DNA from: JAWLHK01 sp041690355 [NCBI: bacterium] | Lineage (GTDB): Bacteria; J088; JAWLBW01 | Direction of reading: 5' to 3' | Length of the DNA: 64,000 nt | Assembly (NCBI GenBank): GCA_041690355.1 | Contig: JAWLHK010000003.1 | Span: forward strand, 214,695 to 278,694 | Shown: positions 17,474 to 25,803 of the stretch, in pieces | How positions within the stretch are numbered: the first letter of the stretch is position 1 | How the letters are laid out: every line of letters begins with the position of its first letter | Program-made: the position numbers and the translations under genes | The notes under the pieces: model-generated | Told to the model about the DNA's origin: nothing | Database searches by the model: none | What the model saw: only the letters and a program-made list of their open reading frames with translations

Positions 17474-18604
17474 GGCGCGGCGGCCCGGCCTGCCGCCTTG
17501 CGTCAGATGGCGCATGGCCTGGTCGAGCCCGTCGAGCGAAAGCGGATACATCGCAAAAATATTCCCCACAATCTGGGCGCTCTGCCCCGAAAGCAGGCGT
17601 TCGGCGCCGAGAACCGGGTTCAGCCAGACCGAACGGGAGAAGGCCGTCTGCAGGCGCTGCAGCCAGATCACACCGGGGTCTGCATTCGCCGGCCCCTCGA
17701 TGGCCCCCTTGGGCCAGAGCAGCTCACGCGGATTCATGTGCGCGTCGCCAACCGCGACGAGCCAGTGATCTTCGCCCAGGCGCAGCAGTTCTTCGGTCTC
17801 GACCGGAACCCGGCGCTCGATGTCGGCGTAGACCTGCTGGTACGGGCAGTTGTGAAAGTAGTAGGCGCGCAGATCCCGCACCTGCCCGGCCACAGCCGAG
17901 AACAACCGGTTGACCAGCGTGGCGTGCGGCGTCATGGTGCCGCCCGCATCCATGAGCAGAACGAGGCGCACCCGGTTACGCTTCGGGCGTCGGAACACGA
18001 GATCGATTTCGCCCCCGTTGCGCGATGTCTCGCGGATGGTGGCCTCCAGATCCAGCTCATCGGCCGGACCGTCGGGGAGCATGCGGCGCAGGCGGCCGAG
18101 CGCCACCCGCAGGCTGCGGGTGTCGAGCACGACGTCGGAGCGGTAGTTGCGAAACCTGCGCTTGCGCGCGACGAGCAGCGCCGACTCCCGCCCCCCTTCT
18201 CCCTCTGTGCGGATGGGGCCCTCGATATCGCGCTCGGCCTCGGCGACCATGCGCAGGACGGCGTCGCGGTGCTCGTAGAGCATGGCGAGAAGTTCGGGGG
18301 GCAGTTCGATGCCCAGAGCCCGCAGCGAGTCGCCCGAAAAGTCGGTCAGGCCCTGGAGAAACCGCTCCGTATCGGTGGCGGCGCGAGCGGGCGCCAAACC
18401 TGCGTCGCCGAAGGCGTCGGCAAAGGCTTCGTCGTAGCGGTCGTACAGCGTCTCGTGCTTGACGCACAGGGCGCGCGCGGTGGAGTAAAGCACGTCGAGC
18501 GAAGGGCGCGGATGGTGCCGAAGCACCTCGCACACGCCGAGCCACTCGGTAGGACCGACGGCAATCCCGCGCCCGCGCAGGGCGAAGAAGAAGCCGAGGA
18601 ACAT
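17462..18604 (-). CDS. VWA-domain protein of the CoxE/COG3825 type
   Basis: A 380-residue cytoplasmic protein with a C-terminal von Willebrand A domain (about 210-360). The metal site reads LLMDAGGTMTPH, where a standard domain has DxSxS; Gly and Thr replace the two Ser, a variant known in this family as DVGGSM. It follows the MoxR ATPase by 2 bases, the common MoxR-VWA pairing in which the ATPase remodels or activates a metal- or cofactor-dependent target. The target is not visible here. Confidence 0.8.
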   Translation of the reverse strand: MFLGFFFALRGRGIAVGPTEWLGVCEVLRHHPRPSLDVLYSTARALCVKHETLYDRYDEAFADAFGDAGLAPARAATDTERFLQGLTDFSGDSLRALGIELPPELLAMLYEHRDAVLRMVAEAERDIEGPIRTEGEGGRESALLVARKRRFRNYRSDVVLDTRSLRVALGRLRRMLPDGPADELDLEATIRETSRNGGEIDLVFRRPKRNRVRLVLLMDAGGTMTPHATLVNRLFSAVAGQVRDLRAYYFHNCPYQQVYADIERRVPVETEELLRLGEDHWLVAVGDAHMNPRELLWPKGAIEGPANADPGVIWLQRLQTAFSRSVWLNPVLGAERLLSGQSAQIVGNIFAMYPLSLDGLDQAMRHLTQGGRPGRRASAA

Positions 18605-18606
18605 GG

Positions 18607-19431
18607 TCAGCCGGCCGGCGGCTGGAGTTGCCGGAGGGCGAGTTCCAGATCGGGCGACGTCTTGAGCAGCGCACCCAGGTTGGGGATGCCGCCGTGAAGG
18701 TCGCCCGGTTCAATTCCCTTGTGCATGAGGATGCGCAGCCAGTCGATGAGTTCGCTCGTGGCGGGCTTCTTGCGCAGGTTCATCTCGCGAACGGCATAGA
18801 AGCGCTCGAGGGCAGCCGTCAGCATGGCCTCGGCGAGATCGGGAAAGTGCACGCGCACGATGCGCGCCATCGCGTCGCGATCGGGAAAGGCGAGAAAGTG
18901 AAAGACGCAGCGCCTGAGAAAGGCGTCGGGAAGTTCTTTTTCGCTGTTGCTGGTCACGACGACCATCGGGCGCACGCGCGCCTCGATTTCGTCACCCGTT
19001 TCGGTGACGCGAAAGCGCATGCGGTCCAGTTCGTAGAGCAGATCGTTCGGGAACTCGAGGTCGGCCTTGTCGATCTCATCAATCAGAAGAACGACCCGCT
19101 GCTCCGACTGCAGGGCCAGGCCCAGCGGCCCCATGCGGATGTAGCGCCGGATGTCGCGAACGTCCCCCTCGCCGAAGCGGGCGTCGTTCAAGCGTTGCAC
19201 GGTATCGTACACGTACAGGCCGTCCTGCGCCTTCGACGTGCTCTTCACGTTCCACTCGTACAACGGCATCCCCAGCGACTCGGCGATGCGCGCGGCGAGC
19301 ACGGTCTTGCCCGTCCCCGGTTCTCCCTTCAGAAGCAGCGGGCGCCCCAGCAGGAGCGCGGCATTGACGTCGTCGATGAGCCCGGGCCCCGCGATATAGG
19401 CGTTGTGTCCTTGAAACTGCATGCCATCCAT
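18607..19431 (-). CDS. MoxR-family AAA+ ATPase
   Basis: A 274-residue MoxR-type AAA+ ATPase with Walker A GEPGTGKT, Walker B LLIDEIDKAD, sensor-1 VVTSNSEKELPDAFLRRC and a helical lid. With the following VWA gene it forms a chaperone-like pair. ATG 19431 is chosen over the in-frame ATG 19422 only by position; both lie right after the T-run of the ompA-like gene's terminator, and neither has a good ribosome-binding site. A longer frame back to 19512 would begin inside the upstream gene and read through the terminator. Confidence 0.87.
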   Translation of the reverse strand: MDGMQFQGHNAYIAGPGLIDDVNAALLLGRPLLLKGEPGTGKTVLAARIAESLGMPLYEWNVKSTSKAQDGLYVYDTVQRLNDARFGEGDVRDIRRYIRMGPLGLALQSEQRVVLLIDEIDKADLEFPNDLLYELDRMRFRVTETGDEIEARVRPMVVVTSNSEKELPDAFLRRCVFHFLAFPDRDAMARIVRVHFPDLAEAMLTAALERFYAVREMNLRKKPATSELIDWLRILMHKGIEPGDLHGGIPNLGALLKTSPDLELALRQLQPPAG

Positions 19432-19434
19432 CAG

Positions 19435-19465
19435 AAAAAAAGCGGGCGGAGACCTGCTCCGCCCG
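19435..19465 (-). terminator. Intrinsic terminator of the OmpA-domain gene
   Basis: On the minus strand a perfect 9-bp stem (CGGGCGGAG/CTCCGCCCG, 5-base loop) is followed by C and seven T. The MoxR start codon is only 3 bases further on. Confidence 0.88.
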
Positions 19466-19492
19466 GAAACATAATCGCTCGGTCCCGCCGGT

Positions 19493-22402
19493 TCAGCGGG
19501 TGGTAAACTCAACCCGCCGGTTCTTCGCGCGGTTATCCGGGGTCGTGTTCGGCACGAGCGGCTTCTCTTCGCCGGCGCCCACGGCCGTGAGGCGTTCGGC
19601 GGCGATCCCCTTCGAGACCAGATACCGGACGACCAGTTCGGCCTGCTCCTGCGTCAGGCGCAGATTACCCGCCGCCGGGCCCTCGTCGTCGGTGTAGGCG
19701 CGAACACTGACCTTGAGGTCCTTGCGCTGGGCGAGCACCGCGGCGAGCGCATCGAGAAGTTCGCGCTGCTCGGCCGAGAGTTCACGGGCGCTGCGATCAA
19801 TCGAGACCGGACGCGCGAGCAGGAACCGGCTCCCCTCGAGGCGCACCAGGGCGCTGCCGGCCCCCCCTTCGGGCTCGAGGGTGAAGTCCTGCACCGTTTT
19901 CTTGCGCTCGAGAATCTGCACCTTGACGATCTTTTCTGCAAAGCCTTTGGCGCTCAGCCGCACATCGTAGGTGCCGACGGGGACGACTTTGTAGAAGTTG
20001 CCGGTCGACGGATCTACCGCGAGGGTGCCGATCTTTTCGTCGAGGAACTGGACGACGCCGCCCGCCAGGGGCGTTCCGTCGGGTCCGAGCAGCCGTCCGG
20101 CAATGGCGCCGACCGCGTTCGTCGGGGCGAGCTGGATGTCGACCTGCGTTTTCTTTCCGGCTTCGATGGGAATCAGGTAGTTCCGGTTGCCGTAGCCCTC
20201 GGCGGCCACTTCGATCTTGTAGCGTCCCGGCGGGAGCGACGCATAGAACTCGCCGGTCTCGGGGTTGGCGATAAGCTCGCGCAGGTCGGCTTCGGGAAAG
20301 GAGATTACGCCGGCGACGGGCTTGCCGTCGGGAGCGAGCAGTCGCCCGGCAAGCGCCCCGACGGTGCTCATGCCCACCGAAGGTAGCTCAAAGACGACGC
20401 GGGTCTTGCGCCGGGCCTGAATCGGAACGAGAAAGACTTTCGCGTCAAACCCTTCGGCTTCGACCTGCACCTTGTATTCGCCGGGCGGGAGAATCTTCAC
20501 GAAGCTGCCGTCGGCAGGATTGCTGCGGGTACCGGCGATGTCCTGGTCGAGAAAGGTAAGCGTCGCCCCGACCGGCTTGGCGGCCGAGTCGAGCACGTTA
20601 CCCACGAGAGCGCCGACGAGCTGACCGCCCTCGTCAATCTTGCGCAGCAGGATCTTTTCGGTGATGACTTCCTGGCTCAGGACGGTCGGCGCGATCACAA
20701 CCGGCTCGTACTGCTCCTTGACCACGCGGATGCGCGCCTGCCCCGCCAGCAGCGGGTGGCTGGTGAACTCGCCCTGCTCGTCCTGAGTAACCTGGCGCGT
20801 CACGTCGAAGTCGGGATACTGGATAATCGCTCCGCCCAGCGGCTCGCCGGTTTCGGCGTCGACGACGATCCCCTTCACGAAGCCGCGCGTGTCGACGATC
20901 TTCTGCGAGTCAGGGTCGTGACTGTAGCTGAGCCCGAACCAGAGCTGGTACGGATTGGTGGAGCGGGCAGCACGCCGGGCCGCGATGTACTCGCCGGTCA
21001 GTCCGTACGAAAGGTCGACGGCGAAATCGAGCACCATCCGGTCGATGAAGTTCCAGCGAACGCCTGGCGTGAAACGCTGCGCGCTCGAACTCCAGCCTTC
21101 CTTGTAGAGGCCGTTGCCTACCTTGTTGTTGATTTCCTGTTCGGTTGTGTATTCGAGGAAAACGGTGTAGGCGTCCTGCGGAAATTCGAGCGCGAAATTC
21201 AGGATGAACTGATCGCCGGCGCGCACATTCAAGGCATTGATGCGGCTGGCGGTGAGTTCGGCGTCGAAGTCCAGGTTGGCCCCGTCTCCGGCAAGCAGCG
21301 CCTTGTAGCCGTTGTCCCAGAAGAACCCGAGGTTCAGATGGGCGACGAGCGGCCACTGCAGCTTGGGCTGTTCGCGGGCGTCGAAGGTCAGCATGCCCAT
21401 CGGCAGCAGGCTGAACGTTCCGAGGCGCGTGCCCAGCGTCCGCACGCGGGTGTACATCTTGATGTCGAGAAGCCCGCCGGTCGAGAGGTACTCGTTGATC
21501 GGATGGACGTACTTGCCGCCCAGCGACAGATCGCCGAGCGTCTGAATGAATTCCGGCTCGAGCCCGGTGGCGTTCGGGGTGATGCGGTGCGCGGTGCCGA
21601 AGCCGTCGAGGTGGACCTCGAGGTTGTCAAGGACGTTGTAGATCAGGTGCCCGCGGATATCGAGGCGCGTATGGTCGGCGTTATCCCACTCGTCGCCCAG
21701 ATAATAGAAACCGAGGTGCGAGCCGAAACGCATCCCGTTCCGGATGCCCGTGCGTCCCGAAACCGTGCGGAACACGCCCGTAAAGCCGGACAGAGTGAGG
21801 CCGTTTTCGGAGCCGGCACGCTTGTTGATGACCAGCTGGCCGGTTTCAAGACGGAAGGTGTCGGCGGTCGAAGGTGCCGGCGCCTCCGGTTCCGTCGCAT
21901 CTGCGCTGCCGAAGGTCGTCACCTGTTCTGCCTGCTCGCCGCTCGACGGCGCCGGAGCGGTCTGGGGTGCGGTGTCGCTGCCGAAAGTCGCGGCGGGGGC
22001 TTCATCCTGCTGCGCCGGGGCGGGCGGAGTCGAAGGCTGCGGGGCGGGCTGCGCGTTCGCGTCGGCGGCAGGGCCCGACCCGCTCGAAAACGTGGCGGCG
22101 GGCGGCTCGTCGGCGGCAGCCGAAGGCGTTTCGGCCCCGGAAGTCTCGACTGCATCCGCCTGCTCCTGGCTTGCAGCCGGGGTCTCGGCGGGCGCCGGCG
22201 ACGCAGAGTCCTGCTCGGGCGATGACGCCTCAGACGGCGTTTCATCCGACGAGAAAGTCGCCCCCTCGTCGGCTGCGGGCGCGGGCGCTTCCTGCACCGA
22301 GGGTGCCGGGGCCGTCGGCCGGGCCTGACGGTTCAACTGCGCCTGCGCGGGAAGCGGAGACAGCGACAAAAAAAGCAGGGAAAGGAGCAGCTTGCGCGAC
22401 AC
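19493..22402 (-). CDS. Large outer-membrane protein: disordered lead, beta-barrel-like region, four carboxypeptidase-regulatory-like repeats, OmpA C-terminus
   Basis: A 969-residue exported protein. Order: signal peptide (KLLLSLLFLSLSPLPAQAQ), a Pro/Ala/Glu-rich lead of about 160 residues with four repeats built on (T)TF(S/G)S, an aromatic strand-rich region of about 300 residues that looks like a barrel, four domains of about 80 residues of the carboxypeptidase-regulatory or PEGA type (each ending near PPGxYKxxVxAxGF), and an OmpA-like peptidoglycan-binding end with NRAKNRRVEF. GTG 22402 is chosen: AGGA lies 5 bases before it, and the promoter at 22448-22476 would place the mRNA start near 22441, at or after the in-frame ATG at 22444. 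Probably ties the outer membrane to the cell wall; no specific role is known. Confidence 0.8.
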   Translation of the reverse strand: MSRKLLLSLLFLSLSPLPAQAQLNRQARPTAPAPSVQEAPAPAADEGATFSSDETPSEASSPEQDSASPAPAETPAASQEQADAVETSGAETPSAAADEPPAATFSSGSGPAADANAQPAPQPSTPPAPAQQDEAPAATFGSDTAPQTAPAPSSGEQAEQVTTFGSADATEPEAPAPSTADTFRLETGQLVINKRAGSENGLTLSGFTGVFRTVSGRTGIRNGMRFGSHLGFYYLGDEWDNADHTRLDIRGHLIYNVLDNLEVHLDGFGTAHRITPNATGLEPEFIQTLGDLSLGGKYVHPINEYLSTGGLLDIKMYTRVRTLGTRLGTFSLLPMGMLTFDAREQPKLQWPLVAHLNLGFFWDNGYKALLAGDGANLDFDAELTASRINALNVRAGDQFILNFALEFPQDAYTVFLEYTTEQEINNKVGNGLYKEGWSSSAQRFTPGVRWNFIDRMVLDFAVDLSYGLTGEYIAARRAARSTNPYQLWFGLSYSHDPDSQKIVDTRGFVKGIVVDAETGEPLGGAIIQYPDFDVTRQVTQDEQGEFTSHPLLAGQARIRVVKEQYEPVVIAPTVLSQEVITEKILLRKIDEGGQLVGALVGNVLDSAAKPVGATLTFLDQDIAGTRSNPADGSFVKILPPGEYKVQVEAEGFDAKVFLVPIQARRKTRVVFELPSVGMSTVGALAGRLLAPDGKPVAGVISFPEADLRELIANPETGEFYASLPPGRYKIEVAAEGYGNRNYLIPIEAGKKTQVDIQLAPTNAVGAIAGRLLGPDGTPLAGGVVQFLDEKIGTLAVDPSTGNFYKVVPVGTYDVRLSAKGFAEKIVKVQILERKKTVQDFTLEPEGGAGSALVRLEGSRFLLARPVSIDRSARELSAEQRELLDALAAVLAQRKDLKVSVRAYTDDEGPAAGNLRLTQEQAELVVRYLVSKGIAAERLTAVGAGEEKPLVPNTTPDNRAKNRRVEFTTR

Positions 22403-22447
22403 GTGTATCCTATGGGCGCTGACTCTGCGGACGCCAAAAGTCATACA

Positions 22448-22476
22448 TTTTTAACACACGCGTCCGGGTAAGTCAA
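22448..22476 (-). promoter_or_regulatory. Promoter of the OmpA-domain gene
   Basis: TTGACT (22471-22476 on the minus strand), 17-base spacer, TAAAAA (22448-22453). It lies just after the recO stop and decides the GTG start at 22402. Confidence 0.6.
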
Positions 22477-22478
22477 TT

Positions 22479-23240
22479 TCAGAATTCTGTTTGATTTTGG
22501 TCCGTTACCTGCATTTCATCCCAGACCCGGACGGCACGGAGTTCACCTCCGGCGTGGTGGCGGAGCGCCTCGCGGACCAGTTGGCGCAGCTCTTCGCGAA
22601 CCACCCGCCTTGCGGCGCCCGGAATATCTTCAGGGCGCACGGCATCGGGCAGCCCTGCAAGCGCCTCCAGGGTCTGCCGGCTGACGGCAACCCCCCCTCT
22701 GCGGCAGTCGGGGCAGAATACTCCTCCCTCGGCGGCCACGAACCAGCCCTGCCCGGGGCGGTTGCCGCAGCCGATGCAGGCCGCAAAAGGGGCCAGCATG
22801 CCGTGATGGCGCAGAAAGGCGAGCAGGGCCAGGTCGAAGCCGGCCCGGTTCAGCTCCCCCTCCTGGATGACCCGCCAGGACGCCAGAAGCCAGTCGAAGG
22901 ATTCCCGCCCCTCATCGCCGGCCACGGCAAACCGGGCGGCAAGTTCGAGCAGCCCCTCGGCCATGCCCAGACGGGCCAGGTCGCCCAGGAGGCCGGGAAA
23001 CCACTCGCGGATGCGCACGTCTTCGAGACGGGCGATGGCGCCGGCCGTGCGCTGCGTGAGCCGCACGTCGAGGCAGACGAGTTTCTGCAGCCGGCCCCCG
23101 TAGCGCTTGCGGCTCGCCCGCGCACCGCGGGCGACACCGCTCATGCGCCCCTGGTCGCGGGTCAGAAGGTCGACGATGAGATCACTTTCACCCAGCGCGC
23201 GGTGGGTGATCACGACCGCCTCGGTCTCCCACCGCTCCAC
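22479..23240 (-). CDS. recO: DNA repair protein RecO
   Basis: Recombination mediator that with RecR loads RecA on gapped DNA. The 253 residues have the N-terminal OB-fold start (ETEAVVITHRALGESDLIVDLLTRDQGRMSGVAR, key part only), the helical middle and a zinc site formed by CIGCG and CPDC. It starts with GTG one base after the preceding chemoreceptor-like gene and is the last gene of that operon. The link to receptor genes is probably only positional. Confidence 0.93.
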   Translation of the reverse strand: MERWETEAVVITHRALGESDLIVDLLTRDQGRMSGVARGARASRKRYGGRLQKLVCLDVRLTQRTAGAIARLEDVRIREWFPGLLGDLARLGMAEGLLELAARFAVAGDEGRESFDWLLASWRVIQEGELNRAGFDLALLAFLRHHGMLAPFAACIGCGNRPGQGWFVAAEGGVFCPDCRRGGVAVSRQTLEALAGLPDAVRPEDIPGAARRVVREELRQLVREALRHHAGGELRAVRVWDEMQVTDQNQTEF

Positions 23241-23241
23241 G

Positions 23242-25803
23242 TCAGGAGACCGAGACCCGCGTCAGTTTTTCTTCGACGCGCTCGAGCAGGGCGTCGATGC
23301 GCTGAAGCTGGGCGTCGATTTCAGTCGCTAGATCGCGGTTGTGCACCGTGGACGCCCGGATCTCGCCCATGAAATCGACGACCCCCGTCGATCCGGCCGA
23401 CAGCGTGCGCAGGTCGCGGCGGATGGCCGCGATACCATCGGCCATGCGCGCCAGCGACCCACCCAGCCCGCGCGTACTCTCACCCTGGTCGCCGGTGGTG
23501 TTCTGCACGGTCTGCAGCATGCGCTGCAGCTGATCGAGGCCCTGGCGCAGTTCGCCCATGTCGCGCGTGCTGTCCTGGGTGAACTGGCGCAGGTTCTCGA
23601 GCCGCTTGAGTTCGTCGCTCACGTCGCCGAGAATCTGCGCGATGTTGTTGTTCTGGTAGAAAATTCCTTCGCTGATCGTCCGCGCATTGCGCTCGTTCAG
23701 CGACGCCTGCTCGCGGATGGACTCGACCGACTCGACCGCCATGCCCGTCAGCAGCTGGCCCTGCTGCATGCGCCCCAGAGCGACGCGAATCTCTTCGAGC
23801 GACCGGTGGGTGTGCTCGCGGATGCGATGCATGAGCACGCCGACGTCCTTCGTGTTCGACTCGGTGCGCTCGGCCAGGTCCTTGATTTCGTCGCCGACGA
23901 CGGCAAAGTCCTTCGCATGCTCGTCACCTGACTGCGCCGCGAGGATGGCGGCGTTGAAGGCCAGCAGGGCCGTCTGCTCGGTTACCTCGGTAATGACGTC
24001 GACCACCCCGCCGATGCGCACGACCCCTTCGCGGAAGTTCTGCAGTTCGGCAAACAGATTCTCGGTGCCGGTGCTGACGACCGTGACCCCCGCGGCAATG
24101 CGCTTGACCGCCTCATTGGACGCCACCGCCCGCTCGCTCGCGTGCTCACTGCTGCGGGCCACCGACTTGACTTCGTTATCGAGCACCGTGAATGCCTCGC
24201 GCACCCGCGCGACCGAGGAGCGCAGCCTGATGACCCCCTCGTACAAGTCGTTGACGCCGTTCGACGAACCTTCGACGTTCTGATACATCAGATCGATGAG
24301 CCGGTTTCCGGCGCGGATGACATCCAGCAGCTCGACGAGCTCCTGCCGGATGTCGTCGAGATAGTTTTCGAGCTGGCTGACGGTGCTCTGGCTCTCGCCG
24401 GTCGACCGGACGATGACACCGGCGTTTTCTTCGATGTCGCGCAGGGCCCCGTTCAGGCCGCTGACGCTCGTGAAGGCGAGCTCGACGCTCTTCTCCTGCT
24501 CGGCCGAGCGGGCCCGGATCTCCTGCATGCCGGCGCCGATTTCAGCGCGAAAGCGCTTGCCATGCTCCAGACTGGTCTTCATGTCGCGGAACATGCTGCG
24601 CAGCCCCCCCTCCATTTCGTGCAGGGCGCCATCGAAGAGGCTCAGCTCGTCTTCGGTGATGATGACCGGGGGCTCCCGCAGCGATCCGGTCGCCAGGTCG
24701 CGAACCCAGCCGCGGAGGGCCGAGAACGGGCCGATGATGTCCCGGGTGGCCATGTCGAAAATGGCGACCGACGTCCCGAAGGCAAAGAAGAGAATCAACA
24801 GCGTCACCCAGACGATGGCCAGGCTGCCGCTGAGATAGACCATGGCGGGGACGGTCGCGATGGCGTAGCCGCCCGGAACGGCCCGAAAGGCGATTCGATC
24901 GAGTGTCTGCCGATCTTCAAACTCACCGCTCACGCTGGTAAGGGCCGGTACGATGCGCTCGAGCGACATCGGCAGCGCGCCGATGACGCGATTCGGACCC
25001 GACTCCCAGATGGCCAGCGAAAAGTTGAGGTACCGCTGCCGTTCGCGCAGATAGTCGGGCCAGGCCGACGAATCGGCCGGGAGATCGGGCACCAGATTAG
25101 CGAGCACCGCCGACGCCTGAATACCGGCCTGCTCGCCAGAAACGCGCAGCAGCTGCCCATAGCCCATGAGCCCCGACAACGTAAGCGCGCCCATGACCAG
25201 CAGAACCATGGTGACCAGCAGACGCACCCGGGCGCTGATGCGGAATCCCTCGGGCAGCTCCTGGCCGGCCGGAATGTGCTGCACCAGCGTGCGCCCGACC
25301 GGCTGCATGAGCAGGCGAAACAGGCTGAACTGGAAAATCAGCACGATGAAAGCCGCCACGCCCCCGGTCGCCAGCAGAAAGGCCAGCTTGACCGGCGAAA
25401 TCTTCAGTGAGAGATAGAGGCCGATCGCGAAGGCGACCAGCGAAAGAATCCAGAAGAGAAAACTGACGCCGGCCATCCGTCGCGGCAGGCTCACATAGTT
25501 CTGCGTCGCCTCGTTCAGCGCCTCGGCGTCGACCTGCCCCATGCCGGCCTGGTACAGAAAGCGGGTCACCGGACGCAGGATGCGCTCGTTGTAGAGCATC
25601 TGTCCGAAGAAGTCGATCGCCAGAATCGCGGTGAGGTACCGCAGCGCCGTCGTCCACTCCGACTGGTGCAGCGAGACGACCGGCAGGATCATCCACGAGA
25701 GCAGCGCCACCGCTCCGATCGAAGTCAGGCTGTAGGCGGTCGTCAGGCGCAAGCGCAGCCGTATGCCCACCCAGCCGCCGAAGCTCCGGAAGAGAAAGTT
25801 CAT
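23242..25803 (-). CDS. Chemoreceptor-like protein 1, six membrane helices, altered signalling tip
   Basis: An 853-residue protein. Hydrophobic segments lie at about 22-42, 52-70, 112-132, 140-162, 194-216 and 324-346, so the sensing part has four extra N-terminal helices besides the usual pair round a short extracellular domain (about 217-323). A HAMP-like stretch and a long coiled coil follow, with the hairpin tip at about 609-650: EQTALLAFNAAILAAQSG, then FAVVGDEIKDLAERTE. In Tsr-type receptors the tip reads NAAVEAARAGE; here E385 and R388 equivalents are Leu and Gln. It overlaps the related gene 25800-28328 by 4 bases. The ligand is unknown. Confidence 0.8.
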   Translation of the reverse strand: MNFLFRSFGGWVGIRLRLRLTTAYSLTSIGAVALLSWMILPVVSLHQSEWTTALRYLTAILAIDFFGQMLYNERILRPVTRFLYQAGMGQVDAEALNEATQNYVSLPRRMAGVSFLFWILSLVAFAIGLYLSLKISPVKLAFLLATGGVAAFIVLIFQFSLFRLLMQPVGRTLVQHIPAGQELPEGFRISARVRLLVTMVLLVMGALTLSGLMGYGQLLRVSGEQAGIQASAVLANLVPDLPADSSAWPDYLRERQRYLNFSLAIWESGPNRVIGALPMSLERIVPALTSVSGEFEDRQTLDRIAFRAVPGGYAIATVPAMVYLSGSLAIVWVTLLILFFAFGTSVAIFDMATRDIIGPFSALRGWVRDLATGSLREPPVIITEDELSLFDGALHEMEGGLRSMFRDMKTSLEHGKRFRAEIGAGMQEIRARSAEQEKSVELAFTSVSGLNGALRDIEENAGVIVRSTGESQSTVSQLENYLDDIRQELVELLDVIRAGNRLIDLMYQNVEGSSNGVNDLYEGVIRLRSSVARVREAFTVLDNEVKSVARSSEHASERAVASNEAVKRIAAGVTVVSTGTENLFAELQNFREGVVRIGGVVDVITEVTEQTALLAFNAAILAAQSGDEHAKDFAVVGDEIKDLAERTESNTKDVGVLMHRIREHTHRSLEEIRVALGRMQQGQLLTGMAVESVESIREQASLNERNARTISEGIFYQNNNIAQILGDVSDELKRLENLRQFTQDSTRDMGELRQGLDQLQRMLQTVQNTTGDQGESTRGLGGSLARMADGIAAIRRDLRTLSAGSTGVVDFMGEIRASTVHNRDLATEIDAQLQRIDALLERVEEKLTRVSVS

